Shown: piece after piece, positions 1 through 9,787 of the stretch | Layout of the letters: each line of letters starts with the position of its first letter | Position numbering within the stretch: the first letter of the stretch is position 1 | NCBI GenBank assembly: GCA_030424595.1 | Contig: JAUHWG010000007.1 | Location: forward strand, 1-64,000 | Length of the DNA stretch: 64,000 bases | Direction of reading: 5' to 3' | DNA from: Polyangia bacterium | GTDB lineage: Bacteria; Myxococcota_A; Polyangia; Nannocystales; Nannocystaceae | Program-made: the position numbers and the translations under genes | The notes under the pieces: generated by a model | The model's database searches: none | Told to the model about the DNA's origin: nothing | What the model saw: the letters and a program-made list of their open reading frames with translations, nothing else

Positions 1-2
1 AG

Positions 3-1616
3 GCGCCGTTCGCCGACGACGCGTGGCGCCGGGTCGAGCGGCGGCTCGATGCCTATGCGAGCTCATGGGTGAAGAGCCGCCGGGAGGCCTGCGAGGCGAG
101 CCACAGCGGGTCGCTCTCGGATCGCCTCGTCGAGGCTCGCCTTAGCTGTGTCGGTCGTCGCCAGGCCTACTTCAAGACGCTGGTCGACGTCCTCGGCGGG
201 GCGAACCGTGCGGTCGTCGAGAACGCCGTCCAGGCGACGGCGAGCCTGCCTAGCATTCGCGCGTGTTCGGATGTCGACTTCCTCCTGGCCGAGGAGGCGC
301 CGCCCGAGGATCCGGTCACCGCGGCGCGGGTCGAAGAGCTGCGGGTCCGGCTCTCGCGGGCTCAGGCCCTGGAGAGCACCGGCCGCTATGAGGAGGCGCT
401 GGCGATCGCCGCGGAGCTCCGCGCGAGCTCAGAGGCGCTGGGCTTTCCACCGCTCGAGGCGGAGGCCGCCCTCCTCGAGGGGAGCATCTACATCGCCTCG
501 GGGAGGAGCGCCGACGCGAGCGAGCCGCTGAGCGAAGCGCTCGAGCGGGCGCTGGTGCACGACCTGCACACCATCGCCGCGGACGCTGCGGCCAAGCGGA
601 TCTTCGCCCTGGGCGAGGGGAAGGGGCGCTTTGAGGAGGCGCTCGCCGGGAGGATGGTCGCGCAGGCGCTGGTCGAGCGCGCGCGCGCGGACTGGCGGCT
701 CTCGGCGCTCCTCAGCAACAACCTCGGAGGGGTGTATCTCCTCAGCGGCGATCAGGAGCGCGCAGCAGAGAGTCTCAAGCGCACGGTCGAGATCATCGAG
801 GGGGCGGACAGCGCGGAGCCGCTGCTCGGGGTCACCCATCACAACCTCGGGGAGATGTACCTCGGTCGCGGGGACCTCGACGCTGCGCATCGACACTACA
901 TCCAGGCGGTGTCGATCATGGAGGAGGCGCTCGGCGAGAGCCACCCGATGAGCGCCCATCCGCGGGCCGGTCTTGGGGATGTCGCCCTCCGGCGCGGGAC
1001 CTTGAGCGAGGCGGAGGGCTCCTATCGGCGCTCCTTGGAGCTGATGGAGTCGGCCTATGGAAAGGAGAGCCTCTACCTCGTGCAGCCGTTGACGGGGCTC
1101 GGCGAAGTGTCGCGGCAGAGCGGGCGTGTGGCGGACGCGGAGCTCTACTTCGGCCGTGTCGTGGCGCTCTCGGACGCGCTCGGCGTACAGCTCGAGTATC
1201 TGCCGACGTCGTTGGTGGGTCTCGGGGAGCTCGCCGCGGGCAGGGGTGATCTGGCGTCAGCGGGCGAGCGCTTCCAGCGGGCTGCCGCAGTTCGCGAGGC
1301 GCTCGGCGCCGATGTCCACGAGATCGCGGAGGCAGCCCTGCGCGCTGGCGAGGTCGCGGCCCTCGAGGGGGACGTCGAGCGAGCGCGCGGGTGGTTTGAG
1401 AAGGTGCTCGCGCTCACCGAGGATCGGGAGCGGGCGGATCGCGGCGGTGGAATGCGACGGACGGCTTCGCTGGGGCTGGCGTCGGTCCTCAGCGCCGACG
1501 AAGAGGGGGCCCGGGCGCGTTCGTGTGAGCTCCTCCAGGGCCTCGACATGGCGGGTGCATCGTCGGCGGAGCAGGAGACCGCGGAGCGCCTCCGGGCCCA
1601 GGCTTGCGCTCCCTAG
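3..1616 (+). CDS. TPR-repeat protein, C-terminal part (5' end outside window)
   Basis: The reading frame is open from base 3, so the gene begins upstream. A GTG at 69 is available, but coding-like sequence (APFADDAWRRVERRLDAYASSW) runs in before it. The visible 537 residues contain at least eight tetratricopeptide-type helical repeats (for example 'NNLGGVYLLSGDQERAAESL' and 'THHNLGEMYLGRGDLDAAHRHY'). The opening stretch, with 'C....GS..DRLVEARLSCVGRRQAYFKTLVDVL', resembles the linker that joins the kinase domain to TPRs in large myxobacterial Ser/Thr protein kinases. I infer that it is the tail of such a kinase. The TPR call is firm; the kinase is outside the window and unproven. It converges on the maltodextrin operon. 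Confidence 0.8.
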   Translation, partial: APFADDAWRRVERRLDAYASSWVKSRREACEASHSGSLSDRLVEARLSCVGRRQAYFKTLVDVLGGANRAVVENAVQATASLPSIRACSDVDFLLAEEAPPEDPVTAARVEELRVRLSRAQALESTGRYEEALAIAAELRASSEALGFPPLEAEAALLEGSIYIASGRSADASEPLSEALERALVHDLHTIAADAAAKRIFALGEGKGRFEEALAGRMVAQALVERARADWRLSALLSNNLGGVYLLSGDQERAAESLKRTVEIIEGADSAEPLLGVTHHNLGEMYLGRGDLDAAHRHYIQAVSIMEEALGESHPMSAHPRAGLGDVALRRGTLSEAEGSYRRSLELMESAYGKESLYLVQPLTGLGEVSRQSGRVADAELYFGRVVALSDALGVQLEYLPTSLVGLGELAAGRGDLASAGERFQRAAAVREALGADVHEIAEAALRAGEVAALEGDVERARGWFEKVLALTEDRERADRGGGMRRTASLGLASVLSADEEGARARSCELLQGLDMAGASSAEQETAERLRAQACAP

Positions 1617-1748
1617 AAGCTCGTGACGAGGGTCCTGTGCCTTCGGACCGCACTCGTCGGTCGCAGCACTTCGCAACCGGCGCCTGGTGGCCTGGAGCGG
1701 GCGTCTTGCTTGAGGGGCCGGGCGGAGCGCTTCGCCTTTCTCGCTCGC

Positions 1749-2636
1749 TCAGCCCTTGACGCCGCCCGCGGTCAGGCCGGCGACGAGGTTGCGCTGGAGG
1801 ACATAGAAGAGAACCATCACCGGCAAGGAGACGATCAGCGCGCCGGCGGCGAAGGCCTCCCATTGGGCGTCGTACTCGCCGATGAAGCGCTGGAGGACGA
1901 CCGGCAGGGTGAACATGTCCTCCTTGCCGAGGAGCGTCGCCGCGAGGATGAACTCGTTGTAGGCGCTCATGAAGGCGAAGAGGGCGGTGACGGCGATGGC
2001 TGGCCTCGCCGCGGGGAGGACGACCTTGACGAAGGCTTGGAGGCGGGTGGCGCCGTCGACCATCGCCGCCTCCTCGAGGTCGACCGGGATCGACTCGAAG
2101 GCGGCGCGGAGCTGGAAGATCGCGAAGGGGACCGCGGTGGTCGCGTAGCAGAGCACCAGACCTGTCCGCGAGTTCAGGAGGCCGAGCGCGTCGAGCATCA
2201 GGTAGAGCGGGATCGCGGCGGCGACGGCCGGGAACATCTGGGTGGCGAGGAGGACCCGGAGGCCGCGCTCCTTGCCGACGAAGTCGAAGCGGGCGAGGGC
2301 GTAGGCCGCGGGGATGGCGATGCCGATGCCGACCAGCGCGGTCGAGATCGAGACGATCAGCGAGTTGGCGAGCTGCCGCCCGAAGAGCCACTGGGTGCTC
2401 TCGCCGACCTCGCGGGTGGTCGAGACGACCGCCCAGAGGTGATCGAAGGTCGGCTCGCGGGGGATCGGCAGGACCCGGGCCTCGGGGGTGGAGGTGCCGG
2501 AGAAGGCGAGGGCGATCACCCAGAGCACCGGGTAGAGGGCGAAGGCGACGGCGAGGACGACGACGAAGTGCGACGCCGCCGACTCGATCCACGAGACCTG
2601 GCGGCCCGCGTCCTTGCCGTCTCCGTGACCGCTCAA
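1749..2636 (-). CDS. malG: Maltose/maltodextrin ABC transporter permease (MalG-type)
   Basis: This 295-residue inner-membrane permease has about six membrane segments, starting at residues 22-45. The EAA loop that contacts the ATPase is at residues 189-208 (EEAAMVDGATRLQAFVKVVL). The C-terminus AGLTAGGVKG is typical of MalG-like carbohydrate permeases. It is the last gene of the minus-strand operon. Its ATG overlaps the stop of the MalEF gene by 4 bases, which implies translational coupling. With the MalF half of the upstream protein it should form the transmembrane dimer. Substrate (malto-oligosaccharide) is inferred from the neighbouring amylases. Confidence 0.93.
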   Translation of the reverse strand: MSGHGDGKDAGRQVSWIESAASHFVVVLAVAFALYPVLWVIALAFSGTSTPEARVLPIPREPTFDHLWAVVSTTREVGESTQWLFGRQLANSLIVSISTALVGIGIAIPAAYALARFDFVGKERGLRVLLATQMFPAVAAAIPLYLMLDALGLLNSRTGLVLCYATTAVPFAIFQLRAAFESIPVDLEEAAMVDGATRLQAFVKVVLPAARPAIAVTALFAFMSAYNEFILAATLLGKEDMFTLPVVLQRFIGEYDAQWEAFAAGALIVSLPVMVLFYVLQRNLVAGLTAGGVKG

Positions 2637-4951
2637 TGGGCACCTCCGGAGGCGGCGACCGCCTCAGCGACGGCCGCGGCCTCGCGGTCGGCCTTGACCT
2701 TCGCCCGCCACTCGCCCAGGCGGGTGACGCTGAAGAGCATCAGGAAGATCAAGACGGCGTAGGCGGCCGCGTAGCCGTACTGGGCCTCGCGGGTGAAGGC
2801 CCAGCGGTAGGCCTCGGAGACGAGGATGTCGGTGGTCCCGTCGGGCTCGCCGCCCGAGACGAGGAAGACCACGTTGAACATGTTGAAGGTCCAGATCGCG
2901 CCGAGGACCACGGCGGGGAGCATGGTCGGCCGGATGATCGGCAGGGTGACCTTCCACAGCCGTTGCCAGCGGGTGGCGCCGTCGACCTCGGCCGCCTCGA
3001 GGACGTCGCCGGGGACGGCGGTCAGGGCCCCGAGGGTGATCACCATCATGAAGGGGAAGCCGAGCCAGACGTTGGTCGCGAGGTTGGCGGTGAAGGCCGT
3101 CGAGAACTTCGAGAACCAGGCGATGGGCTCCATGCTCAGGCCGAACGCGCGGTTGAGTCCCTCGATGAGCCCGGTCACGGCGCCGAACTGACGGTGGAAC
3201 ATGCCCTTCCAGGCGAGCGCCGTGACGTAGTTGGGGACCGCCCAGGGGATGATCAGGAGGACCCGGTAGATCCCCCGCAGCTTCATCGTCGGGCGGGCGA
3301 GGATGAGCCCCAGCGAGACCCCGAGCGCGAGGTGGAGGACGACGTTGGAGAGGGTCCAGAGGAGGGTGACGAGGAGGACCAGGTAGAACGATCCGGTCGC
3401 CAGCAGCGGCCCGCCGCGGGCGGTGAGGATGTCGACGAAGTTCGCGAGGCCGACGTAGTGGCCGGTCTCGGGGCGACCCGCCCAGAGCGAGGTCGCGGCG
3501 CCGATGATCAGCGGCACGAGCACCAAGAGGCCGATCGCGATGACTGCGTGGGCGACGTAGCGGTAGGCCGGCAGCGAGCGGCGAAGAGCCGGTCCCAGGT
3601 CGCCGCTGCGGGCGGCGCGGACCATGCCGAAGGCCATGTAGAGGAGCATGAGGCCTACGACGATGATGAGCGGCGTCGGCGAGGCGGGCGGCGGCGGCGG
3701 GCGGCGGACATCGTCGAAGCGCTTGCGGGCGCCCTCGGTCGCGGCGGCGGCGTCGAGCTCTCCCCGGAGGAAGGCCTTGATCGCCCGGTTGGCGGGCTCC
3801 CAGGTCGCCCGCATCGCCGGCGAGCTGGGCATCGGGATCGCGACCTCGGCCTGGTCGGCGAAGGCCCGGAGGAAGGCGTCGCCCTCCGGCAGCGGCACGT
3901 CGCTGCGGGCGGTCAGGGTGTGCGCCGTCGCCTGGCGGATCTCCGCGGCCTCCCGGCTCGCGAGGAGCTTGGCGAGGGCGCGGACCTCGGGCTTTTGTGC
4001 GCCGTGGGGGGAGAGCATCACCGCCTCTACGGTGAGCATCGGTCGCATCGGCTCGCCGCCGGCGGCCTCGACCTTCGGCAGCTGGACGACCCGGTAGTCG
4101 ACGTCGGTCTCGCCGAGATCGGCGGCGAGCCAGGGGCCGGAGATCGCGGTGGCTGCCTTGCCGGCGCGGAAGAGGTCGGTGACCAGGGCTCCGTCGGCGT
4201 CGTTCGGGACGGCGCCGCGATCGATCAGGGATTGGACCAGATCGAGCGAGCGGATCGCGGGCTCACCGACGAAGCCAAAGCTGTCCTCGGGGCCGAGCAT
4301 CGACCCGCCGAAGGCGCCCAGGAGCGCGGCGTGGGCGTAGGCTCCCTGGGCCTCGTAGGCGAGGGCGAAGACGCCCTCGGGCAGCCCTGGCTGGAGCGCG
4401 GCGATCCCCTCCAGCGTCGCCGGAACCTCGCGCAGGAGGCCTTGGTTGACGTAGAGCGCGACACACTTCTGCGAGAGGGGAACGCCCCAGATCTCGCCGT
4501 CTAGGGTCACCGCCGCCAGCGCGTTGTCACGAAAGCCCTCCTCGCCCTCGAAGGCGTCGCCGACCGGGGCGACGATCTCGCGGACCCGGTAGTCGCCGAG
4601 GCGCTCGTGGGAGTCGATGTAGAGGTCGGGGCCTTCGCCGAGCGGGATCGAGGCGCCGAGCTTGGAGCCGAAGGCGTCGTAGGGGAGGGCGAGGAGCTCG
4701 ACAGGGGCACCGCCTGTGGCCTCATGGCGGGCGACGATCGCCGCGAGCGCGTCCTCCTCGGCGCCGCGGTAGGCGTGCCAGAGCTGGATCGGCGCGTCCT
4801 CGTCCGCGCTCGCGGGGGCGGCGGAGAGGAGTGTCGCGGCGCCGACGAGGAGCGACGCGATGCGGGCGTAGGCAGGGCCGGGCACCCGAGCCGTCGGCTC
4901 CTCGTTCTCGCGCCCGTCGATGATCCCCCGCTTGCCCATGGTCGCGGTCAA
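2633..4951 (-). CDS. Fused maltodextrin-binding protein and permease (MalE-MalF fusion)
   Basis: This one 772-residue protein does the job of two. Residues ~33-50 form a signal/anchor segment (ASLLVGAATLLSAAPASA). Residues ~52-420 are a family-1 sugar-binding protein (IQLWHAYRG, GPDLYIDSHERLGDY, GEIWGVPLSQKCVALYVNQ). A Pro-rich hinge (RRPPPPPASP) and a membrane segment (LIIVVGLMLLYMAFGM) then lead into a MalF-like permease, whose EAA loop lies at residues 652-675 (EAAEVDGATRWQRLWKVTLP). The fusion is continuous, with no stop or frame change. It overlaps malK upstream and malG downstream by 4 bases each. Tethered binding domains are known in other ABC importers (OpuA, GlnPQ). Here the tether puts MalE on the periplasmic face. 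Confidence 0.9.
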   Translation of the reverse strand: MTATMGKRGIIDGRENEEPTARVPGPAYARIASLLVGAATLLSAAPASADEDAPIQLWHAYRGAEEDALAAIVARHEATGGAPVELLALPYDAFGSKLGASIPLGEGPDLYIDSHERLGDYRVREIVAPVGDAFEGEEGFRDNALAAVTLDGEIWGVPLSQKCVALYVNQGLLREVPATLEGIAALQPGLPEGVFALAYEAQGAYAHAALLGAFGGSMLGPEDSFGFVGEPAIRSLDLVQSLIDRGAVPNDADGALVTDLFRAGKAATAISGPWLAADLGETDVDYRVVQLPKVEAAGGEPMRPMLTVEAVMLSPHGAQKPEVRALAKLLASREAAEIRQATAHTLTARSDVPLPEGDAFLRAFADQAEVAIPMPSSPAMRATWEPANRAIKAFLRGELDAAAATEGARKRFDDVRRPPPPPASPTPLIIVVGLMLLYMAFGMVRAARSGDLGPALRRSLPAYRYVAHAVIAIGLLVLVPLIIGAATSLWAGRPETGHYVGLANFVDILTARGGPLLATGSFYLVLLVTLLWTLSNVVLHLALGVSLGLILARPTMKLRGIYRVLLIIPWAVPNYVTALAWKGMFHRQFGAVTGLIEGLNRAFGLSMEPIAWFSKFSTAFTANLATNVWLGFPFMMVITLGALTAVPGDVLEAAEVDGATRWQRLWKVTLPIIRPTMLPAVVLGAIWTFNMFNVVFLVSGGEPDGTTDILVSEAYRWAFTREAQYGYAAAYAVLIFLMLFSVTRLGEWRAKVKADREAAAVAEAVAASGGAH

Positions 4952-6033
4952 CGGAGCGTGCGCCCGGACTCCCGATCGAAGAGGTGAAGGCGGCGGATCT
5001 TGAGCGGAATGACCGCGCCGATGCCGATCCCCGCGCCGGCGGAGGTCTCGATGCAGGCGACCACCTTGGTCCCCGCGAGCACGCCGTGGGCGTGGATCTC
5101 CGGGCCCAGGAGCTCGACGAAGTCGACCGTGAGCTCGATGTCACCCTCGCCCTGGGCGCAGAGCTCGAGGTCGTGGGGGCGGACGCCGACGTCGACGCTT
5201 CGGCCCGCGCCGAGCCCGTCTCGCGGCGGCAGGGCGATGGTCACCGAGCCGTCGCCGAGGCGCGCGCGCAGGCCCTCTCCGCCGGGCTCAGCGACGGTCG
5301 TCGCGGCGATGAAGTTCATCGCCGGGGAGCCGAGGAAGCCGGCGACAAAGCGGCTCGCGGGGGCCTCGTAGACCTCGAGGGGTCGGCCGCTCTGCTCGAC
5401 GACGCCGCCGTTCAGGACGAACATCACGTCGGCGAGGGTCATCGCCTCGACCTGGTCGTGGGTGACGTAGACGCTGGTCGCCCCGAGCTGGTCGTGGAGC
5501 TTGCGGATGTCGACCCGGACCTGGGCCCGCAGCGCCGCGTCGAGGTTGCTGAGGGGCTCGTCAAAGAGGAAGAGCGCCGGTCTGCGGACGATCGCCCGGC
5601 CCATCGCCACGCGCTGGCGTTGGCCGCCGGAGAGCGCCTTCGGCAGGCGTCCGAGGAGGGGACCGAGGCCGAGCATCTCTGCGACCTCGTCGACCCGGGC
5701 CTTGATCGTCGCGGCGTCGGTCTTGCGCAGCTTGAGGCCGAAGGCCAGGTTCTCGCGGACGCTGAGGTGGGGGTAGAGCGCGTAGCTCTGGAAGACCATC
5801 GCCACGTCGCGGTCGCGGGGCTGGAGGCTGGTGACGTCGCGCTCGCCGAAGGTCAGGCTGCCCGAGGTGACCTCCTCGAGGCCCGCGAGGCAGCGCAGGA
5901 GGGTCGACTTGCCGCAGCCGCTCGGCCCGACGAGCACCGCGAAGTGACCGTCGGGGACCTGAATATCGATGCCCTTGAGCACTTCGGTTGCGCCGAAGCG
6001 CTTGGTGACCTGAGAGACCGTGACGGCGACCAT
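4948..6033 (-). CDS. malK: Maltodextrin import ATP-binding protein (MalK-type)
   Basis: This 361-residue ABC ATPase powers sugar import from the cytoplasmic side. Visible motifs are Walker A GPSGCGKST (36-44), the signature LSGGQ (134-138), Walker B LFLFDEP (154-160) and the switch His in YVTHDQVEAMT (His192). After these comes a C-terminal TOBE-type regulatory domain of about 120 residues, as in MalK/UgpC. It lies 54 bases after the amylase gene and overlaps the MalEF gene by 4 bases. The ATG start (MVAVTVSQVTKRFG) fits the family. MalK-type ATPases can serve several sugar importers, so the substrate is assigned by context. Confidence 0.93.
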   Translation of the reverse strand: MVAVTVSQVTKRFGATEVLKGIDIQVPDGHFAVLVGPSGCGKSTLLRCLAGLEEVTSGSLTFGERDVTSLQPRDRDVAMVFQSYALYPHLSVRENLAFGLKLRKTDAATIKARVDEVAEMLGLGPLLGRLPKALSGGQRQRVAMGRAIVRRPALFLFDEPLSNLDAALRAQVRVDIRKLHDQLGATSVYVTHDQVEAMTLADVMFVLNGGVVEQSGRPLEVYEAPASRFVAGFLGSPAMNFIAATTVAEPGGEGLRARLGDGSVTIALPPRDGLGAGRSVDVGVRPHDLELCAQGEGDIELTVDFVELLGPEIHAHGVLAGTKVVACIETSAGAGIGIGAVIPLKIRRLHLFDRESGRTLR

Positions 6034-6087
6034 CGTGGCTGCCCTGCTTTCTGTTCTTCCGTGCTTCTATTCGTCTCCGCGAGCGGG

Positions 6088-8019
6088 CTAGGTAGCGCCC
6101 TGAGGGATCAGCAGCGCCCGCGTGAGCGGCGGGAGAACGATCCCGAGCGAGCCGTCGGCCTCGACGGTGTAGGGGGTCTGGTCGTTGAGCACGTCGACGA
6201 GGACCGTGCCGGGGCCGACCGAGACCGTCATCCGCGTGTCCATGAACTGCGGGGTCGCCGTGTTGGTCCGGTTGTTGTTCATGATCGCGAGCGCGTAGTT
6301 GTCGCCAGCGTCGCCGCCGAAGCGCTCAAAGGCGAAGATCCCGGCGTCGCTCTCGGCGTCGCTGTGCTCGCTCGCCCAGACGACCTTGGTGTCCCCCTTG
6401 CGCAGGGCGATGTAGGACTTGCGCAGCGAGATCAGCTTCTTGGTCCAGGTGAAGGTCCGGCCGTTGGTGTCGAAGTCGCTCGTCCACATGTCCTCGCGGT
6501 TGGAGGGGTCGTTGCCGCCGTCGAACTCCTGCTCGGTGCCGTAGTAGAGGCAGGGGATGCCGTCCATCGTCATCAGCAGGAAGAGGGCGTTGTGGAGGAG
6601 CGGGATCTTGATCTCGTCGGGCTCGTTCTTGATCCAGAAGAGGAACCTGGCGACGTCGTGGTTGTCGATGAAGTTGATCTGGGCCTTGGATGGATCGATG
6701 CCGATGCCGCCAGCGGCGGGGACGGTCCCGTAATTGGCCGGCCTGGCGGCCCAGAGATCCGCGAGCTTCTGCGAGCCGCCGCCGTTGCGGATGACGTCGC
6801 CGAAGGCCTGATAGTGCTGCGGGAAGTAGAAGACGCTGTCGAGCATGTCGCCCGTCAGCGGCGGCCCGTCGCTGCCGCAGGAGGCGTCCCGCTCGAGGGC
6901 GTCGGCGCTCTCCTTTTGGTCCTCGGTCCAATGGTTGTAGTAGTCGTTGCGGGTGAAGGAGCCGACGAGGGCGTCGTTGCCGTCGAAGGCCTCGCCGAAC
7001 ATCATGAAGTTCTCTTTGCCCTGCTTGGCCAGGCGTTGGCGCAGGCGCTGGGTGAAGTAGCGCCAGAAGTCGTACTCGACGTGCTTGATCGTGTCGATCC
7101 GGTAGCCGTCGGCGTCGGTCAGCTCGATCCAGCGGGCGTAGATGTCGACGAACTCGCGCTTGACCTCGCACTGGGTGGTGTCGATGTCCTTGAGCCCGCC
7201 GGGGAAGTCGCCGTGGAGGAGCTGGTCTGGGATGTCGAAGTTGAAGGTCCGACCCTTGCGGTTGTAGGTCGCGGCCTTGGAGAAGATCTCCGGCTGCGGC
7301 GGCACGTGGTTGGTCGCCGGATCGTACTGGAAGATCACCGGCGCCGGACCGGCCTCGCCCAGGGAGGTGAAGGCCTGCACCCCGCGGGGGTCGAAGTCGG
7401 GGTCGTACTCGGTGACGTGGAGAACCGGCGACTTGCCGCCGCTGCCGTCGCCCTGGAGCTGGATGTCCGGGACCCCGTTCATGTTGATGTCGTAATAGAA
7501 GGCCTGACCGACATGGTTTGTGACGATGTCGATGATGATCTTCATGTCCCGCGCGTGGGCGGCGTCGACCAGCGAGCGCAGGGCGATCAGATCGCCGAAG
7601 TGGGGGTTGGTCGCGCCAAAGTCCTGGGCCCAGTAGCCGTGGTAGCCGTCGACGTTGGCGTCGGTCTCGACGTTCTTGACGACCGGCGAGATCCACAGCG
7701 TGGTCGCCCCGAGGGACTCGATGTAGTCGAGGTTGTCCTCGATCCCCTTCCAGTCGCCGCCGTGGTAGCGGGCCATCCCGGTCGGATCGATGTTGTAGTT
7801 GTTGGCGTCATCGCCGTCGGCGAAGCGGTCGACGAGGATCTGGTAGATGACCTCGTCGCGCCAGTCGTCGACGTGGGTGTCTAGCTGGATGGGCTCCTCG
7901 AACTCCTGGAAGTGCATGCAGCCCGGGGCTGCGAGGCCGCTCCCGAGAACCGAGAGGGCGAGCGCCAGGCGGCGGAGCTCCTTGGCGGCGGCGGTGGTGG
8001 CGATCCTCAGGCGTGGCAT
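6088..8019 (-). CDS. GH13 alpha-amylase-family lipoprotein (operon copy)
   Basis: A 643-residue secreted glycoside hydrolase. The N-terminus is a lipoprotein signal with Cys34 (LAAPGC), so it should be anchored to a membrane, probably the outer one. All GH13 regions are present: DIVTNH (164-169), GYRIDTIKH with nucleophile Asp309, FGEAFDG with acid/base Glu343, and IDNHD with Asp455. An insertion at about 180-290 carries a calcium-site-like stretch (YYDINMNGVPDI). It lies 37 bases downstream of the porin gene and 54 bases before malK, so it is co-transcribed with the importer. A GGAG ribosome site precedes the ATG. Likely role: cutting starch or maltodextrin at the surface or in the periplasm. 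Confidence 0.92.
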   Translation of the reverse strand: MPRLRIATTAAAKELRRLALALSVLGSGLAAPGCMHFQEFEEPIQLDTHVDDWRDEVIYQILVDRFADGDDANNYNIDPTGMARYHGGDWKGIEDNLDYIESLGATTLWISPVVKNVETDANVDGYHGYWAQDFGATNPHFGDLIALRSLVDAAHARDMKIIIDIVTNHVGQAFYYDINMNGVPDIQLQGDGSGGKSPVLHVTEYDPDFDPRGVQAFTSLGEAGPAPVIFQYDPATNHVPPQPEIFSKAATYNRKGRTFNFDIPDQLLHGDFPGGLKDIDTTQCEVKREFVDIYARWIELTDADGYRIDTIKHVEYDFWRYFTQRLRQRLAKQGKENFMMFGEAFDGNDALVGSFTRNDYYNHWTEDQKESADALERDASCGSDGPPLTGDMLDSVFYFPQHYQAFGDVIRNGGGSQKLADLWAARPANYGTVPAAGGIGIDPSKAQINFIDNHDVARFLFWIKNEPDEIKIPLLHNALFLLMTMDGIPCLYYGTEQEFDGGNDPSNREDMWTSDFDTNGRTFTWTKKLISLRKSYIALRKGDTKVVWASEHSDAESDAGIFAFERFGGDAGDNYALAIMNNNRTNTATPQFMDTRMTVSVGPGTVLVDVLNDQTPYTVEADGSLGIVLPPLTRALLIPQGAT

Positions 8020-8056
8020 CGTGGACTCCAGGGGGGCTTCGAGGATAGCGCGGGCG

Positions 8057-9787
8057 TCAGTCGCGGAAGTAGGAGGTCGATCCGAACCACCACTCGGCGG
8101 TGATGCCGATGAAGTGGTCGACGCCGCGGCGGGCGAAGACGTCGTCAGCGGCGTATAGGGAGCGCGCGCCGGCGTTGCGGCCGGTCAGCAGGTAGATGAG
8201 CTGGAGGTGCGGCCGGGTGAAGGCCCCGGCGCCGCCCGGCGAGAGGAAGGGGATCACGCCGAAGCGGCCGACCTGGCCGAACACCGGCGTGGTCTGGCCG
8301 TTCTCGTCGATGAAGGTCGAGCCCCGCTGCTGGGCCTGGTACGAGCCCTCGAGCGCGAGGCCGACGAAGCGCTTCTTGGTCAGCCAGACCTGCGGCCTTA
8401 GGAGCACGATCCCCTCGTTCAGGTCGTGGTGGTCGAGCGCCTCGGAGGCGTTGCGGAAGATCCGGTAGTAGGATCCGAGCATGATCCCGAAGGGCCCCGC
8501 CTCGTAGTTGCCGGTGGCGGCGAAGAGGAGCTCGCGGGCGCCCTTGCTGGTCCGGTCGAGGGCGAGCTGGACCGGCGCGTTGAACTCGCCGTAGGCCCCG
8601 AGACCGCCGGCGTAGCGGGCGATCAGGTTGAGGTGGGAGCTCCGCTTGCCGGTGTAGCCCGAGAGCTGGGCGCCGGTGACAAAGCCCTTGTCGGCGGGCA
8701 GCTCCTCGTAGACGAGATCGCTGATCTCGCGCTGGCCTCGGCCGGTGTAGTGGAACTCGCCGTAGCCGGTCGCCTTGATCCCGCCGCCGCCGACGGCGAA
8801 GACGTGCTCGAGCTTGGCGCTGGCGATCACCTTCTGGCGGCTCAGGATGTCGACATCGGTCGCGCCGATCTGCCCCAAGGGCAGCGGCCGGTCGAGGGTC
8901 TGCTTGAACCAGCCGTTGTGGGGCTGGTTCAGCCCCGCGTGCAGCTTGAGCGCGGTCCGGCTCTTGAAGTAGTAGCCGACGCCGCCGCCGACGGTGTTGA
9001 GGTTGTCGAGGGGCCAGAAGTTGAGGACGTAGATGTCGTCGCCGCGGTACATCCGCGAGCCCATCCACACCCGCAGCCCCTTCAGTCCCAGGTCCGCAGA
9101 CTCCAGGTAGAGGTTGCGGATCGCCATGTTGACGTCGAAATTGCCGCTGTAGTGGAAGACCGGGTTGGCCATCGCCAGGGTCATCACCATCCGCGTGTAG
9201 CTGTCGGTCGCCTCCCAGTAGTCCTCGCGGCGGACCTCGAGCTCGGCGTAGGTGCTCTCGTCCAGGCGCGAGCCGAAGGCGACGATGTCGGCGTTGCGGA
9301 TCGGGCGACCGGTCGCGTCACCGCCGGCGACGACCCGGCCGTAGGAGCCGAAGTGAAAGCCCTCGCTGTAGTCCGGCGGGGTGTTGGGATCGATCGGGTT
9401 GATCGCCCGGGCCTCGGCCTCGATCGAGTCCTTCTTCTTGGTCAGCTCAGGGGGTTCGAGGTTCGCCTCGACCTCGACGGTCGCGTCGCTGGTGTCCTCG
9501 CGCTTGTCGTCCTCGGGGCCGTCGATGAGCGGCGCTTCCTCGGCGGGCTTCGGGGGCTCCGACGTCGCAGCGGCGGGAGCGTCGCCTTCGGTCTCCGTGT
9601 CCTCGGTGAGCTCGTCCAACGGATCGCCGCTGGCCTCGGCCGGGGCCGTGGAGCTCGGGGGAGGTGGCGGCGGCGGGGCTGCCGACGCCACCGACGGGGC
9701 GAGCAAGAATGCCTGGAGAAGCCCTATGAACGCTGTTCCTGTCAGCCATGGCCCGCGAGTCTGCGAACGAGGAATGACGGTCAACAT
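8057..9787 (-). CDS. Outer-membrane porin-like beta-barrel, maltodextrin locus
   Basis: A 576-residue exported protein. I start it at the ATG at 9787, because the residues from there form a good signal peptide (ending LLAPSVASAA) followed by a Pro tract. A longer frame exists but has no signal. After a Pro/Ala/Glu-rich linker of ~100 residues, the rest alternates short amphipathic strands with loops (YGRVVAGGDATGRPI, VWMGSRMYRGDDIYV, LKLHAGLNQPHNGWF), ends WWFGSTSYFRD and has a C-terminal aromatic pattern suited to a beta-barrel. I infer a LamB-like sugar channel from its place as the first gene of the amylase/ABC operon. I do not see enough to name a porin family. Confidence 0.72.
   Translation of the reverse strand: MLTVIPRSQTRGPWLTGTAFIGLLQAFLLAPSVASAAPPPPPPPSSTAPAEASGDPLDELTEDTETEGDAPAAATSEPPKPAEEAPLIDGPEDDKREDTSDATVEVEANLEPPELTKKKDSIEAEARAINPIDPNTPPDYSEGFHFGSYGRVVAGGDATGRPIRNADIVAFGSRLDESTYAELEVRREDYWEATDSYTRMVMTLAMANPVFHYSGNFDVNMAIRNLYLESADLGLKGLRVWMGSRMYRGDDIYVLNFWPLDNLNTVGGGVGYYFKSRTALKLHAGLNQPHNGWFKQTLDRPLPLGQIGATDVDILSRQKVIASAKLEHVFAVGGGGIKATGYGEFHYTGRGQREISDLVYEELPADKGFVTGAQLSGYTGKRSSHLNLIARYAGGLGAYGEFNAPVQLALDRTSKGARELLFAATGNYEAGPFGIMLGSYYRIFRNASEALDHHDLNEGIVLLRPQVWLTKKRFVGLALEGSYQAQQRGSTFIDENGQTTPVFGQVGRFGVIPFLSPGGAGAFTRPHLQLIYLLTGRNAGARSLYAADDVFARRGVDHFIGITAEWWFGSTSYFRD

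Noticed and set aside
4984..7884. Very long open frame on the plus strand (966 residues)
   Set aside because: It is antisense to malK and the amylase, rich in Asp/Gly/Val/Arg/Glu without motifs, as expected for the opposite strand of GC-rich genes.
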